From contig CANRLX010000004.1 of the NCBI GenBank assembly GCA_947631615.1, positions 23,658-87,657 of the forward strand: a stretch of 64,000 nt of DNA. The letters are read 5' to 3'. The notes under the pieces are model-generated. The model saw only the letters and a list, made by a program, of their open reading frames with translations, had not been told where the DNA came from and did no database searches. This DNA is from an uncultured Acetatifactor sp. (GTDB taxonomy: Bacteria; Bacillota; Clostridia; Lachnospirales; Lachnospiraceae). Positions 34,213-43,800 of the stretch are shown in pieces (positions within the stretch are counted from its first letter, which is position 1; each line of letters starts with the position of its first letter). The position numbers and the translations under genes are program-made.

Positions 34213-34272
34213 CTTACCGCAACTATCCTTACCGCAGCTATCCTTACTGTAATTATCCCTACTGTAACTATC
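34213..34272. repeat. 15-bp imperfect tandem repeat x4
   Basis: cttaccgcaactatc / cttaccgcagctatc / cttactgtaattatc / cctactgtaactatc. Confidence 0.9.
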
Positions 34273-34277
34273 GTTTC

Positions 34278-35360
34278 CTAACTTATCGTTTCCTGGAGCG
34301 TCACCACTCTGTGCCCCGCCGCCTTTAACAGCCGGTTCATGATGGCCTGCCCAAAGCCTTCTCTTGCAAAGCTCTCCGAGTAGATCCTGGTGACTCCCTC
34401 ATTGTCAAATTCGCGCAGCACCGCGTACAGGCAGTGCGCGATGCTCTCCTCGTCCGTCCGGCTCCCCACGCTCTTGACCACATCCGCGCGGTAGGAACAA
34501 AGCCGTTCCTCGGTGCCGATGACGCCGACCTTTTCCCCCGCCCTTTGATCCGCCGACACCTGGCCGTTGATATAGGCAGCCACCGCCTCCGGCTCTCCCT
34601 CCACCAGTGTCAGGATCCCCTTGGGGGCATAGTGGCGGTATTTCATGCCGGGAGCCTTGGGAGCCTGTCCGCTGTCATTCGTCATAATTGTGACATCCGT
34701 GTCGATTTCCTGCCCGAGGGCATCGGAAAGCATCTCCACGGTGATATACCCCGGGCGAAGTACCTTAGGCGGCGAAACGGTCAGATCTACGATCGTGGAC
34801 TCCAGCCCGATCTCTCCCTCCCCGCCGTCTATGATGGCGTCGATCCGCCCCATCATATCCTCCGCCACGTATTTGGCCGCGGTGGGACTGGGCTTTCCGG
34901 AGAGATTTGCGCTGGGCGCCGCCACGTAGCCGCCGCTGCAGGCGATCAGTCTGCGGGCCACCGGATCGGAGGGCATACGGACCGCCACGGTGTCCAGACC
35001 TCCGGTGGTCTCATAAGGCACCTCCTCCGTTTTTTGGAGGATCATCGTCAGCGGCCCCGGCCAAAAGCTTTCCGCCAGGCGAAACGCCTCCCGGGGAATG
35101 TTCCGCGCGATCCGCTCCATATCTTCCAGCCTGCAGATATGGACGATCAGAGGATTGTCGGAGGGGCGTCCCTTGGCGGCATAAATCCTGCGCGCCGATT
35201 CCGGATTCAGGGCGTCTCCCCCCAGCCCATACACGGTCTCCGTGGGGAACGCCACCAGACCGCCCTTTTGGATAATCTCCCCCGCCTCCTGCAGAGCCTT
35301 TTCCTCCGCGTCAGACAGGTCGTCCACATCCTTCTCTACTTTGATCCATCTCGTATCCAT
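34278..35360 (-). CDS. L-threonylcarbamoyladenylate synthase (Sua5/YwlC type)
   Basis: GGLVAFPTETVYGLGGDALNPESARRIYAAKGRPSDNPLIVHI, KAPGMKYRHYAPKG Sua5 linker. Confidence 0.93.
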   Translation of the reverse strand: MDTRWIKVEKDVDDLSDAEEKALQEAGEIIQKGGLVAFPTETVYGLGGDALNPESARRIYAAKGRPSDNPLIVHICRLEDMERIARNIPREAFRLAESFWPGPLTMILQKTEEVPYETTGGLDTVAVRMPSDPVARRLIACSGGYVAAPSANLSGKPSPTAAKYVAEDMMGRIDAIIDGGEGEIGLESTIVDLTVSPPKVLRPGYITVEMLSDALGQEIDTDVTIMTNDSGQAPKAPGMKYRHYAPKGILTLVEGEPEAVAAYINGQVSADQRAGEKVGVIGTEERLCSYRADVVKSVGSRTDEESIAHCLYAVLREFDNEGVTRIYSESFAREGFGQAIMNRLLKAAGHRVVTLQETIS

Positions 35361-35497
35361 GAGAGCACACTTCCCAAGATTTTATAATCATGTATAGTAT
35401 AACACAGCCGGAGCCAAAAGGAAAGAGGCAGAAAAAACCTTGCGGCCCACCGGACCGGATCGTTTCTGCCCCTCTTCCCCAAAAAAGCATACCGCCG

Positions 35498-36202
35498 CTA
35501 TGTCTCCGTGTTTAAATATTGCAGGATTCCGATGGCAACGGCCCATGCGACTTCCTTCTGGTAATCGTCCGACACAAGCTTCTCCGCCTCCTCCCGATTG
35601 GAAAGGAAACCACATTCCACAATGACAATCGGCACCGCCGTCTTTTTCAGCAGATAATAGCTGTCATTCGCCTTGACCTGACGCTTGTTCTCGGGATCCG
35701 TCGTCTCGACCAGCCGCGTCTGTATGTACTCCGCCAGCCTCTGCCCCTCCCTGCTGCCGTCATAGTAAAAGACCTGCGCCCCGTGCACATACTCCTCCGG
35801 ATAGCTGTTCTGATGAATACTCACCGTCACCAGGGGATTGGCCTCGTCGATCAGCGCAATGCGCTGTTTCATGTCCTGCACCTTCTTGTTCGGCGCGTCG
35901 GCATCGTACAACCCCTCGTCCGATTCCCGGGTCATGACCACCTTGATATCGTTGGCCTCCAGATACTGCTTCACCAGCAGAGCGATCCGCAGATTGAGAT
36001 CCTTTTCCAGCGCATTGTTAATGCCCACCTTCCCGGGATCGTTTCCGCCGTGCCCCGCATCGATCACCACGCACCGCTCACCGTTTTCGGCGATCCCCGC
36101 TCCCGCCGCGCTCTGCGCCGCCTCCCGCCCCACCACGAACATGGAGACAAGAAGCAGACATCCCATGACCAGGGAGAACACCTTATTCTGAAACTCCGTC
36201 AT
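35498..36202 (-). CDS. N-acetylmuramoyl-L-alanine amidase (CwlD-like)
   Basis: CVVIDAGHGGNDPGKVGINNALEKDLNLRIALLVKQYLE...VECGFLSNREEAEKL. Confidence 0.9.
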   Translation of the reverse strand: MTEFQNKVFSLVMGCLLLVSMFVVGREAAQSAAGAGIAENGERCVVIDAGHGGNDPGKVGINNALEKDLNLRIALLVKQYLEANDIKVVMTRESDEGLYDADAPNKKVQDMKQRIALIDEANPLVTVSIHQNSYPEEYVHGAQVFYYDGSREGQRLAEYIQTRLVETTDPENKRQVKANDSYYLLKKTAVPIVIVECGFLSNREEAEKLVSDDYQKEVAWAVAIGILQYLNTET

Positions 36203-36270
36203 AGTACTTCCCGTTTTGTTTTTGTACTATATATATGCCCTCACTGTCGGGCGAAAGAACCGCCGGATCT

Positions 36271-37959
36271 CTATAAGCTCACATACACCTTGAGGAGATC
36301 CCAGATCGCGGAATTGCCGAAGCCAAGCCTCCACACGGCGACTCCTCCCAGCTCCTTCGCCTCCATCACATTCAGCTTCGCGCTGATGGACTGGGCATCT
36401 TCCACCCAAACCTGGCAAAGGGTGCTCCCCTCCTGCCACTCCGCGTAATTTTGTCCGGTGGTCTCATCCCACACCGGCGCCACTCCTCTGCGGCTCAGAT
36501 AATCCGCAGTCTGGTTCAAAAACAGGGTCTCATCCGTGACCTGATCCCCCTCCGTCCGCCAAATGCGCGTGTAGAACGGAAGCGCATTGACCACCTTTTG
36601 GGAGGGCACCTCCTCCAGCGTCCGGTCCAGGCCGTTGGAGACATAGCTCAGGCTCGCCACGCTTCCCGCTTCGCCGCATCCGTGCCAGTGCTCGTCGTAG
36701 CCCATGATGATCACGTAGTCCGCGATCTGGCCCTGAATGTCCAGCCTGTAATAATCGTTAAAATCGAAGGGGACATAGTTGTCCACGGAAAGCACCAGGC
36801 CCTTTTGCCTGCAGGCCACGGACAGCTCGCGCAAAAACTGTACATAGTGGATGCCGCATTTGGAATCCAGCGATTCAAAGTCCACATTGATGCCGTCCAG
36901 CCCCAGCCTTCCCGCCTCTTCGGCCAGGCTGTCCACCAGGCGCTGCCTCTTTGCCGTAGAGGACAGAACCGCCAGCTCGTCCACCTCTACGCCGGAATTA
37001 AAGTTGTCCACCACGCCCCACACCTGCAGTCCCATCCCGTGGGCTTGGGCAACGTAATCGGAGCTTCCGAAGCTCCTGTAGCCTCCCTCATTGTCGTTCA
37101 GGGCAAACCAGGTGGGCGCGATCACGTTCATCCCATGGGCATTTGCCGTCACCTCGCCCAGGCTCTCGTTGCCCCCCAGACTGTAGACAGCGTGGAAGCC
37201 AAGGCTCACCTTCCCGTCCATCGCCACTGAGGTATACTCCGGCGCTTCATAGAAATCCACCGCCGTCTCCGCCTCCGTATGCACATTCGCGAGCCGCTTA
37301 TTCTCCACGTACCCAATGACGGAGTCCGAGGTCTTTACCTTGCTCCAGGTCTCCATCTCCTCCAGGATCTCCACGGGGTCTCCCGCCGCCAGCTCACACA
37401 AAATCGGGCTCTTGATGCCTCCCAGCGTCCTCAAAGCCGTCGCCTTCTTGATCTCCGCCGTCTGGTGTTCCCCCCACTGGGTGTACACCTGGACATGACG
37501 GTCGAACACCTCATAGGAATAATTGGTGAAAAGCTGCACATAGTCGGCCGCCACATACACCTTGTCGTTCTCACAAAAGGCGATGGTGCAGCCCATATCC
37601 TCCGCTCCCGAGGCGCCGGTATACACGCTCTCCCCCAGATTTACCCGGGTGGTGCCCACCGCGTCGGTGTACAAAAGCAGATTTTCCTCCGGATCCACAT
37701 AGAAGATCTCATTCATATATTTGTGGATGGTGTCCAGATCAAAATAGCACACCTGGTCCCTGATGAGCGCCTTCTCCTCCACCATCTCATTCTGCAGGAT
37801 AATGGCGCTCTCCTCTCCGGACACCTGATAAAATTCATTCCAGTCCGCCAGCTCCTTGCTGTAGGAGTATTTATGATAGAGCGGCCTGCCCACCGCGATC
37901 CCCCCAATGACCAGGATCAGCACAAGCGCTACCGCTATTGTTATCAGTCTCTTTTTCAT
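36271..37959 (-). CDS. Glycosyl hydrolase family 18 protein with SH3-like region (spore cortex/peptidoglycan type)
   Basis: LGLDGINVDFESLDSKCGIHYVQFLRELS (GH18 DGxxxDxE), YVIIMGYDEHWHGCGEAGSVA. Confidence 0.85.
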   Translation of the reverse strand: MKKRLITIAVALVLILVIGGIAVGRPLYHKYSYSKELADWNEFYQVSGEESAIILQNEMVEEKALIRDQVCYFDLDTIHKYMNEIFYVDPEENLLLYTDAVGTTRVNLGESVYTGASGAEDMGCTIAFCENDKVYVAADYVQLFTNYSYEVFDRHVQVYTQWGEHQTAEIKKATALRTLGGIKSPILCELAAGDPVEILEEMETWSKVKTSDSVIGYVENKRLANVHTEAETAVDFYEAPEYTSVAMDGKVSLGFHAVYSLGGNESLGEVTANAHGMNVIAPTWFALNDNEGGYRSFGSSDYVAQAHGMGLQVWGVVDNFNSGVEVDELAVLSSTAKRQRLVDSLAEEAGRLGLDGINVDFESLDSKCGIHYVQFLRELSVACRQKGLVLSVDNYVPFDFNDYYRLDIQGQIADYVIIMGYDEHWHGCGEAGSVASLSYVSNGLDRTLEEVPSQKVVNALPFYTRIWRTEGDQVTDETLFLNQTADYLSRRGVAPVWDETTGQNYAEWQEGSTLCQVWVEDAQSISAKLNVMEAKELGGVAVWRLGFGNSAIWDLLKVYVSL

Positions 37960-38009
37960 ATCGGATATCCTCTCATTCTCTCCCAAAAATCGTTTCAGGG
38001 TCTGGCGCT

Positions 38010-38031
38010 TCGGGGCGCATATGCGCCCCGA
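38010..38031. promoter_or_regulatory. 22-bp perfect palindrome upstream of the GH18 gene
   Basis: TCGGGGCGCATATGCGCCCCGA. Confidence 0.85.
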
Positions 38032-38039
38032 GACCGCCG

Positions 38040-38582
38040 TCCCTTTGCACCGGACAGTTTTATTCTAACACACCGGTGCTTTTCCGTCATTACTAAATTT
38101 TGATAAAATCTCACCTTTTTCAACATGAGAGGCAACCCTGTTTCCGACATCCGGTGAGATCCCTCGTATTGACACGCTTTCCCTGCCGGGGCCTGACCAA
38201 AAACCCTGTGATATATCTCCCTGCCCCGCGTCCCAAAGATACCGGCGTGCCGTTTGCACAGAATGACTATAGATTCCTTCGGCAGTACTCGAACCCGTAA
38301 AGGATCCGTAAAAAATTACTAGCACAAAACATGTTTAAAATGAATTATAAATGTGAAAAGTATTAGTTGAATTACCAGAATCGGCACGTATCTGCCTGTA
38401 AGACATCCTCCATATAAACAGGTCAATTATCAAAGTTTCCGCATATCCTATCATAAGAGGGCTATGCGCAGACTACTCCTGTGACCAAACAAAAAGGATG
38501 AAATAGAGCGAACGCTCCTGAAAATCAACCAGAGTTAAGACTGCCGCCTCCTTCCCCGTACAGAGTACCGAAGGCATCTATG
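38040..38582 (-). ncRNA. Candidate structured ncRNA or long 5' leader, identity unknown
   Basis: Near-consensus promoter TTGCCA-N17-TATAAT (38612-38617 / 38589-38594, minus), no convincing ORF, several short complementary segments (e.g. ATCTCACC...GGTGAGAT). Confidence 0.4.
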
Positions 38583-38754
38583 AGTTAGATTATAAGAGAT
38601 GGAAAACTATTTGGCAAGTACCAATTTCCATTTTTTGACAAAAAATTATAAAAAAAAGTAAAGTGGCCCGCTGTCTATTGACTAAAAGCACCCGAAAGTA
38701 TAAGATACTTTTAACCAAAGGTTTTTTTCATTTTCAAGAAAGAAAGGCTGTTGT

Positions 38755-39477
38755 ATGAAGATAGAAAAGGTAAATGAAAATCAGATCCGCTGCACGCTGA
38801 CCCGCGAGGATCTGGCGAGCCGTGAACTGAAGATCAGCGAGCTTGCATATGGAACCGAGAAGGCCAAAAACCTTTTCCGCGACATGATGCAGCAGGCAAA
38901 TTTTGAGTTTGGCTTTGAGGCGGAGGATATCCCGCTGATGATAGAGGCGATCCCCTTAAACTCCGAGTGCATCGTCCTGGTCATCACCAAGGTGGAGGAT
39001 CCCGAGGAGCTGGACACCCGCTTCTCCCGCTTTGCCCCCTCCGTCACGGAGGACAGTGACAGCGAGGAATATGAGGGGGACTCCCCCGACGAGATGCTGG
39101 ATTTGTTCCGCCGTCTCAAGGATCCCAGACGTCCCGCACCGGAGGCAGGAGCCGCTCCCGCCGCGCCGGAGCCGGAGGATAAAAACCGCACGCTGATGTT
39201 TACGATGGATTCCCTCCAGCAGGCAATGACCGTGGCCGCCATCACCGCGCCCAGGTTTCATGGGATCAGCGCGCTCTACAAGGACGATCGCCTCGGAAAC
39301 TATCTGCTCGTGCTCACCCAGGGCGAGGAGACCCGAGAGACCTTTGACCGCACCTGCAACATCATCTCCGAGTACGGAAGCCTCCGGCGCAGTCCCGCCG
39401 GCAGCCGCACCTATCTGGAGGAACATTTTGAGGCGCTGATCGCCGAAAATGCTCTGCAGGCCCTTTCCGGAGAATGA
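38755..39477 (+). CDS. mecA: Adaptor protein MecA
   Basis: MKIEKVNENQIRCTLTREDLASRELKISELAYGTEKAKNLFRDMMQQA. Confidence 0.88.
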   Translation: MKIEKVNENQIRCTLTREDLASRELKISELAYGTEKAKNLFRDMMQQANFEFGFEAEDIPLMIEAIPLNSECIVLVITKVEDPEELDTRFSRFAPSVTEDSDSEEYEGDSPDEMLDLFRRLKDPRRPAPEAGAAPAAPEPEDKNRTLMFTMDSLQQAMTVAAITAPRFHGISALYKDDRLGNYLLVLTQGEETRETFDRTCNIISEYGSLRRSPAGSRTYLEEHFEALIAENALQALSGE

Positions 39478-39537
39478 AAAGCATATAGGCATATAAAGCG
39501 TGTAATAGAAAAATAATAGAAGAAGAAATAGAAAAAG

Positions 39538-39582
39538 AGCTGCCGCATCGTCCGGATCCCGGGGTGCGGCAGCTTCTTTTCT
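39538..39582 (+). terminator. mecA rho-independent terminator
   Basis: agctgccgca...tgcggcagct followed by tctttt. Confidence 0.85.
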
Positions 39583-39770
39583 CTCTTAGTTCTCTTTGTT
39601 CTTTCTTGGTTCTCTTTCCGTTCTTTCTTGGTTCTCTTTCCGTTCTCTCTTGGTTCTCTCTCAGCTCTTTCTTGGTTCTGTTTTGCTTCTCTTTTGGTTC
39701 TTTTCCAGTTCTTTCTTGGTTTTCTCTCAGTTTTCTCTCAGTTTTCTCTTGGTTCTTTCTCGGCTCTCCC
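39576..39770. repeat. Imperfect pyrimidine-rich tandem repeat (about 20-bp unit, ttctttcttggttctctttccg-like)
   Basis: Repeated TTGGTTCT(C/T)TTTC(C/A)GTTCT blocks. Confidence 0.85.
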
Positions 39771-39801
39771 TTTGGGCTTTTCAGAGACGGGCGCCGTCTC
39801 C

Positions 39802-39993
39802 TTACGCCTCCTCGATGGCCTTCATCAGCGCGTCGATGTCAATCCCGTGCACCGCGGCCGCCTCCTCCAGAGACTCCGCCTGAGATGCGGGGCATCCCAG
39901 ACAGTGCATTCCGGCATCCAACAGGATGGGAACCACATTGGGGTTTGCGTTCAGGATCTCTCCGATCGTCATATCCTTGGTTATTCCGCTCAT
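39802..39993 (-). CDS. DUF1858 domain-containing protein
   Basis: [45 protein letters not shown]. Confidence 0.9.
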   Translation of the reverse strand: MSGITKDMTIGEILNANPNVVPILLDAGMHCLGCPASQAESLEEAAAVHGIDIDALMKAIEEA

Positions 39994-40214
39994 TTCGTTT
40001 CTCCTTTCCACCTATATGCCACATGCCACGCCCTGTCCCAAACGGACAAAACGCCACTCTTTTTCTTACCAGCCTAGTATAATACATTCCCGAAAATCTG
40101 ACAAGCTATTCTTCCCATAAAATAATTATAAAAAAATTCGTAAAAATTTTGAAAACTTTTTGTAAACACTTGGAAATACTGTGTTTTGTATAGAAAAAAG
40201 TACACGTTTCCACC

Positions 40215-40243
40215 TTGACTCTGAAACCACTTTTACATATAAT
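40215..40243 (+). promoter_or_regulatory. pflB promoter
   Basis: TTGACT-N17-TATAAT, about 70 nt upstream of the pflB ATG. Confidence 0.8.
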
Positions 40244-40312
40244 ATTCTTAAGAATTAGCGGCAGCAAAATCTCACAACTAATTCAAAATTTTAAGTAGGA
40301 GGCTATTTCAAA

Positions 40313-42352
40313 ATGAGAGACGAATGGAAAGATTTTGTACCCGGCAAATGGGACAAAGAAGTCAATGTCCGTGACTTCATCCAGAGAAACTATCATCCCT
40401 ACGACGGCGATGAGAGCTTCTTGGCAGGACCTACCCAGAACACCAAGGATCTGTGGGCACAGGTTCTGGATCTGCAGAAGCAGGAGAGAGAGGCCGGCGG
40501 TGTGCTTGACATGGACACCAAGGTGATTTCCACGATCACTTCCCACGGTCCCGGCTATCTGGACAAGAGCAAGGAGACCATCGTAGGTTTCCAGACCGAC
40601 AAGCCTTTCAAGCGTTCTCTTCAGCCTTACGGCGGTATTCGTATGGCAGAGAAGGCTTGCGCAGACAACGGCTACGAAGTGGACCCCGAGGTGAGCGAGT
40701 TCTTCACCATCCACAGAAAGACCCACAATGCAGGCTGCTTCGACGCATACACTCCTGAGATCAGAGCTTGCCGTTCTTCTCATATCATCACCGGTCTGCC
40801 GGATGCTTACGGCCGCGGACGTATCATTGGCGACTACCGCCGTGTGGCCCTGTACGGTATCGACAGACTGATCGAGGACAAAGAGGATCAGAAGGCTTCC
40901 ACCGGCCGCGTAATGACCGACGATGTGATCCGTCTCCGCGAGGAGCTGTCCGAGCAGATGACCGCACTGAAGATGATGAAAGAGATGGCTGCTTCTTACG
41001 GTTTTGATATTTCCAAGCCCGCTCAGAACGTTCAGGAAGCTATCCAGTGGACCTACTTCGGATACCTGTGCTCTGTAAAGGAGCAGAACGGTGCCGCAAT
41101 GTCCCTTGGACGTACCTCCACCTTCCTGGATATCTACGCAGAGAGAGACCTGGCAAACGGCACCTTCACCGAGGAGCAGATCCAAGAGTTCGTGGATCAC
41201 TTCATCATGAAGCTGCGCTGCGTAAAGTTTGCACGTACTCCCGAGTACAACCAGATCTTTGCCGGCGATCCCGTTTGGGTTACCGAGTCTCTGGGCGGTG
41301 TCGGCATCGACGGACGTCACATGGTTTCCAAGATGAGCTTCCGCTATCTGCACACCCTGGAGAACCTGGGCGCTTCTCCCGAGCCCAACCTGACCGTTCT
41401 CTGGTCCACCAGACTTCCTGAGAATTGGAAGAAGTACTGCGCAAAGATCTCCATCACCACTTCCTCCATCCAGTACGAGAACGACGATCTGATGAGAGTG
41501 GTTCACGGCGACGACTACGGTATCGCATGCTGCGTATCCTCCATGGTTATCGGTAAGGAAATGCAGTTCTTCGGCGCCCGCGCTAACGTGGCTAAGTGCC
41601 TGCTGTACGCTTTGAACGGCGGTATCGACGAGGTTACCAAGAAGCAGGTTGGTCCCAAGTACCGTCCTGTTGAGGGCGATGTCCTGGATTATGACGATGT
41701 ATACTCCAAGTTTATCGACATGCTGGAGTGGCAGGCAGACGTTTATGTAAACGCCCTGAACATCATCCACTATATGCACGACAAGTACTGCTATGAGAGA
41801 GCAGAGATGGCTCTTCATGACAGAGACGTTAAGCGCTACTTCGCTACCGGCGTTGCAGGTCTGTCCATCGTTGCAGACTCCCTCTCCGCTATCAAGTACG
41901 CTAAGGTTGAGGTTGTACGTGATGAGGACGGCGTGATCGTTGACTTCAAGACCACCGGCGACTTCCCGAAGTACGGCAACGATGACGACCGTGTTGACGA
42001 GATCGCTCAGGATGTGGTTCACAAGTTCATGACCGCTGTCAGAAGACACCACACCTACAGAAACGGTATTCCTACCACCTCCATCCTGACCATTACCTCC
42101 AACGTAACCTACGGTAAGGCTACCGGTAATACTCCCGATGGACGTAAGAAGGGCCAGCCTTTCGCTCCTGGCGCTAACCCGATGCACGGCCGCGATACTC
42201 ATGGTGCGGTAGCATCTCTGTCCTCCGTATCCAAGCTGCCTTTCAACGATGCACAGGACGGTATCTCCAATACCTTCACTATCATCCCCGGCGCTCTCGG
42301 AAAAGAGGATCAGGTATTTGCCGGAGATATCGAGCTGGATCTGAACAAATAA
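40313..42352 (+). CDS. pflB: Formate C-acetyltransferase (pyruvate formate-lyase), catalytic part lacking the glycyl-radical C-terminus
   Basis: [11 protein letters not shown] active-site Cys pair; ends ...[20 protein letters not shown] with no RVSGYAV motif. Confidence 0.95.
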   Translation: MRDEWKDFVPGKWDKEVNVRDFIQRNYHPYDGDESFLAGPTQNTKDLWAQVLDLQKQEREAGGVLDMDTKVISTITSHGPGYLDKSKETIVGFQTDKPFKRSLQPYGGIRMAEKACADNGYEVDPEVSEFFTIHRKTHNAGCFDAYTPEIRACRSSHIITGLPDAYGRGRIIGDYRRVALYGIDRLIEDKEDQKASTGRVMTDDVIRLREELSEQMTALKMMKEMAASYGFDISKPAQNVQEAIQWTYFGYLCSVKEQNGAAMSLGRTSTFLDIYAERDLANGTFTEEQIQEFVDHFIMKLRCVKFARTPEYNQIFAGDPVWVTESLGGVGIDGRHMVSKMSFRYLHTLENLGASPEPNLTVLWSTRLPENWKKYCAKISITTSSIQYENDDLMRVVHGDDYGIACCVSSMVIGKEMQFFGARANVAKCLLYALNGGIDEVTKKQVGPKYRPVEGDVLDYDDVYSKFIDMLEWQADVYVNALNIIHYMHDKYCYERAEMALHDRDVKRYFATGVAGLSIVADSLSAIKYAKVEVVRDEDGVIVDFKTTGDFPKYGNDDDRVDEIAQDVVHKFMTAVRRHHTYRNGIPTTSILTITSNVTYGKATGNTPDGRKKGQPFAPGANPMHGRDTHGAVASLSSVSKLPFNDAQDGISNTFTIIPGALGKEDQVFAGDIELDLNK

Positions 42353-42373
42353 GTTTAAGAGGAGGAATACACG

Positions 42374-42574
42374 ATGGACGAGAAGACAATGATTGACGAC
42401 CTTGTAAAGATGCTGGATTCCGGCATGACGAACGGCGTCGGCCACGTAAATGTCGACACGGAGGCAGGTAAGCAGTCAAAGAACGTTCAGACAATGGGCT
42501 GCACGGATTGTTCCAGAACACCGTTGGCCTGCAGTGTACCCACTCTTCACGAAGGCTTAGACGATTATCAATAA
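42374..42574 (+). CDS. 66-aa Cys-rich protein, N-terminus similar to the PFL radical-domain N-terminus
   Basis: RBS gaggagg; [66 protein letters not shown]. Confidence 0.8.
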   Translation: MDEKTMIDDLVKMLDSGMTNGVGHVNVDTEAGKQSKNVQTMGCTDCSRTPLACSVPTLHEGLDDYQ

Positions 42575-42599
42575 AAAAAATTATAGGAGGAAAAAAACT

Positions 42600-42845
42600 A
42601 TGGCAGAAGCAAATGCAACACAGGTAAACAACCTGGTAAACTTATTGGATGGTTACGCAACCAAGGGCGGCCATCACCTGAACGTAAACGTTCTGAACAG
42701 AGATACTCTTCTGGACGCTCAGAAGCATCCTGAAAACTATCCGCAGCTTACTATCCGCGTATCCGGATATGCGGTAAACTTCATCAAGCTGACTCCTGAA
42801 CAGCAGGCAGACGTTATCTCCCGTACTTTCCACGAGAGCGTTTAA
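42600..42845 (+). CDS. Stand-alone glycyl-radical domain (GrcA-like / C-terminal domain of PFL)
   Basis: RBS taggaggaaaa; [72 protein letters not shown]. Confidence 0.95.
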   Translation: MAEANATQVNNLVNLLDGYATKGGHHLNVNVLNRDTLLDAQKHPENYPQLTIRVSGYAVNFIKLTPEQQADVISRTFHESV

Positions 42846-42874
42846 TCCGCGGAGGAACAGTCACCAATGATAAG

Positions 42875-42907
42875 AAACCCAGGAGGATTTTTCCTTCTGG
42901 GTTTTTT
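42875..42907 (+). terminator. Intrinsic terminator/attenuator between the glycyl-radical gene and pflA
   Basis: aaacccaggagg...ccttctgggtttttt. Confidence 0.75.
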
Positions 42908-42944
42908 ATGAAACGAGGCATCATCTGAGAAAGGAAGAAAAACT

Positions 42945-43712
42945 ATGCAAGGCAGAATACACTCTCTGGAAAGCTTTGGCACGGTGGACGGCCCCGGCAC
43001 ACGCTTCGTGGTGTTCGTACAGGGCTGCCCCATGAGATGCGCCTACTGCCATAATCCGGACACCTGGGAGATGAACGGCGGCACGCTGATGGAGCCCGCC
43101 GAGATCATTGAGCAGTATGAACGCAACGTGAGCTTTTACAAGGACGGCGGGATCACGGTCACCGGAGGCGAGCCTCTGATGCAGATTGATTTTTTGATCG
43201 ACCTGTTCACCCAGGCAAAGCAAAAGAATATCCACACCTGCATCGATACCTCCGGCATCGCTTTCAATCCGGACAACGCTCCGCTGATGGAAAAAATGGA
43301 CAAGCTGATGACCCTGACCAACCTTGTGATGCTTGACATCAAGCACATTGACCCCGAGAAGCACAAGGATCTGACCTCACAGCCCAACGAGAATATCCTG
43401 AAATTTGCCGCCTATCTGAATGAAAAAAATGTGGACATGTGGATACGGCATGTGATCGTGCCGGGTATCACGGACGATGACAAATATCTCTTCGAGCTGG
43501 GCTACTTTATCGGCCAATTCCACAATCTGAAGGCGTTGGACGCTCTGCCCTACCATACCATGGGAAAGCCAAAGTATGAGAAGCTGGGCATGAAATACCG
43601 GCTGGAGGGCGTAGAAGCTCTGAACAAGGATGTTCTCTTAAAGAAAAAGGCGGTTATTCTGGACGGGATCCGCAAGAGGCGCGCCGAGATGGAAGCCTCT
43701 CGGCAGGAATAA
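42945..43712 (+). CDS. pflA: Pyruvate formate-lyase-activating enzyme (radical SAM)
   Basis: GTVDGPGTRFVVFVQGCPMRCAYCHNPDTW, CX3CX2C. Confidence 0.96.
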   Translation: MQGRIHSLESFGTVDGPGTRFVVFVQGCPMRCAYCHNPDTWEMNGGTLMEPAEIIEQYERNVSFYKDGGITVTGGEPLMQIDFLIDLFTQAKQKNIHTCIDTSGIAFNPDNAPLMEKMDKLMTLTNLVMLDIKHIDPEKHKDLTSQPNENILKFAAYLNEKNVDMWIRHVIVPGITDDDKYLFELGYFIGQFHNLKALDALPYHTMGKPKYEKLGMKYRLEGVEALNKDVLLKKKAVILDGIRKRRAEMEASRQE

Positions 43713-43800
43713 AAAGTTTTATTTAGTGCTTGTATTCAACCGCTATTTATATTACAATAGAACAAAGGATTTACTATACGCTTTAAGGAGGATTTGGATT

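Noticed and set aside
31998-34328. 776-aa plus-strand ORF
   Set aside because: Antisense to the SleB-like, dCMP deaminase and rpiB genes; crosses several genes and the 15-bp repeat; no RBS or domain.
38065-38325. 86-aa ORF in the non-coding region
   Set aside because: No good RBS, composition not protein-like, overlaps segments that look like RNA stems.
39564-40082. Apparent 172-aa hydrophobic membrane protein
   Set aside because: Produced by the pyrimidine-rich repeat read in any frame; no RBS, and it runs antisense through DUF1858.
40283-42445. 720-aa ORF on the minus strand opposite pflB
   Set aside because: Antisense shadow of a highly biased coding sequence; composition (V/H/L/Q rich) without recognisable motifs, and pflB is unambiguous on the other strand.
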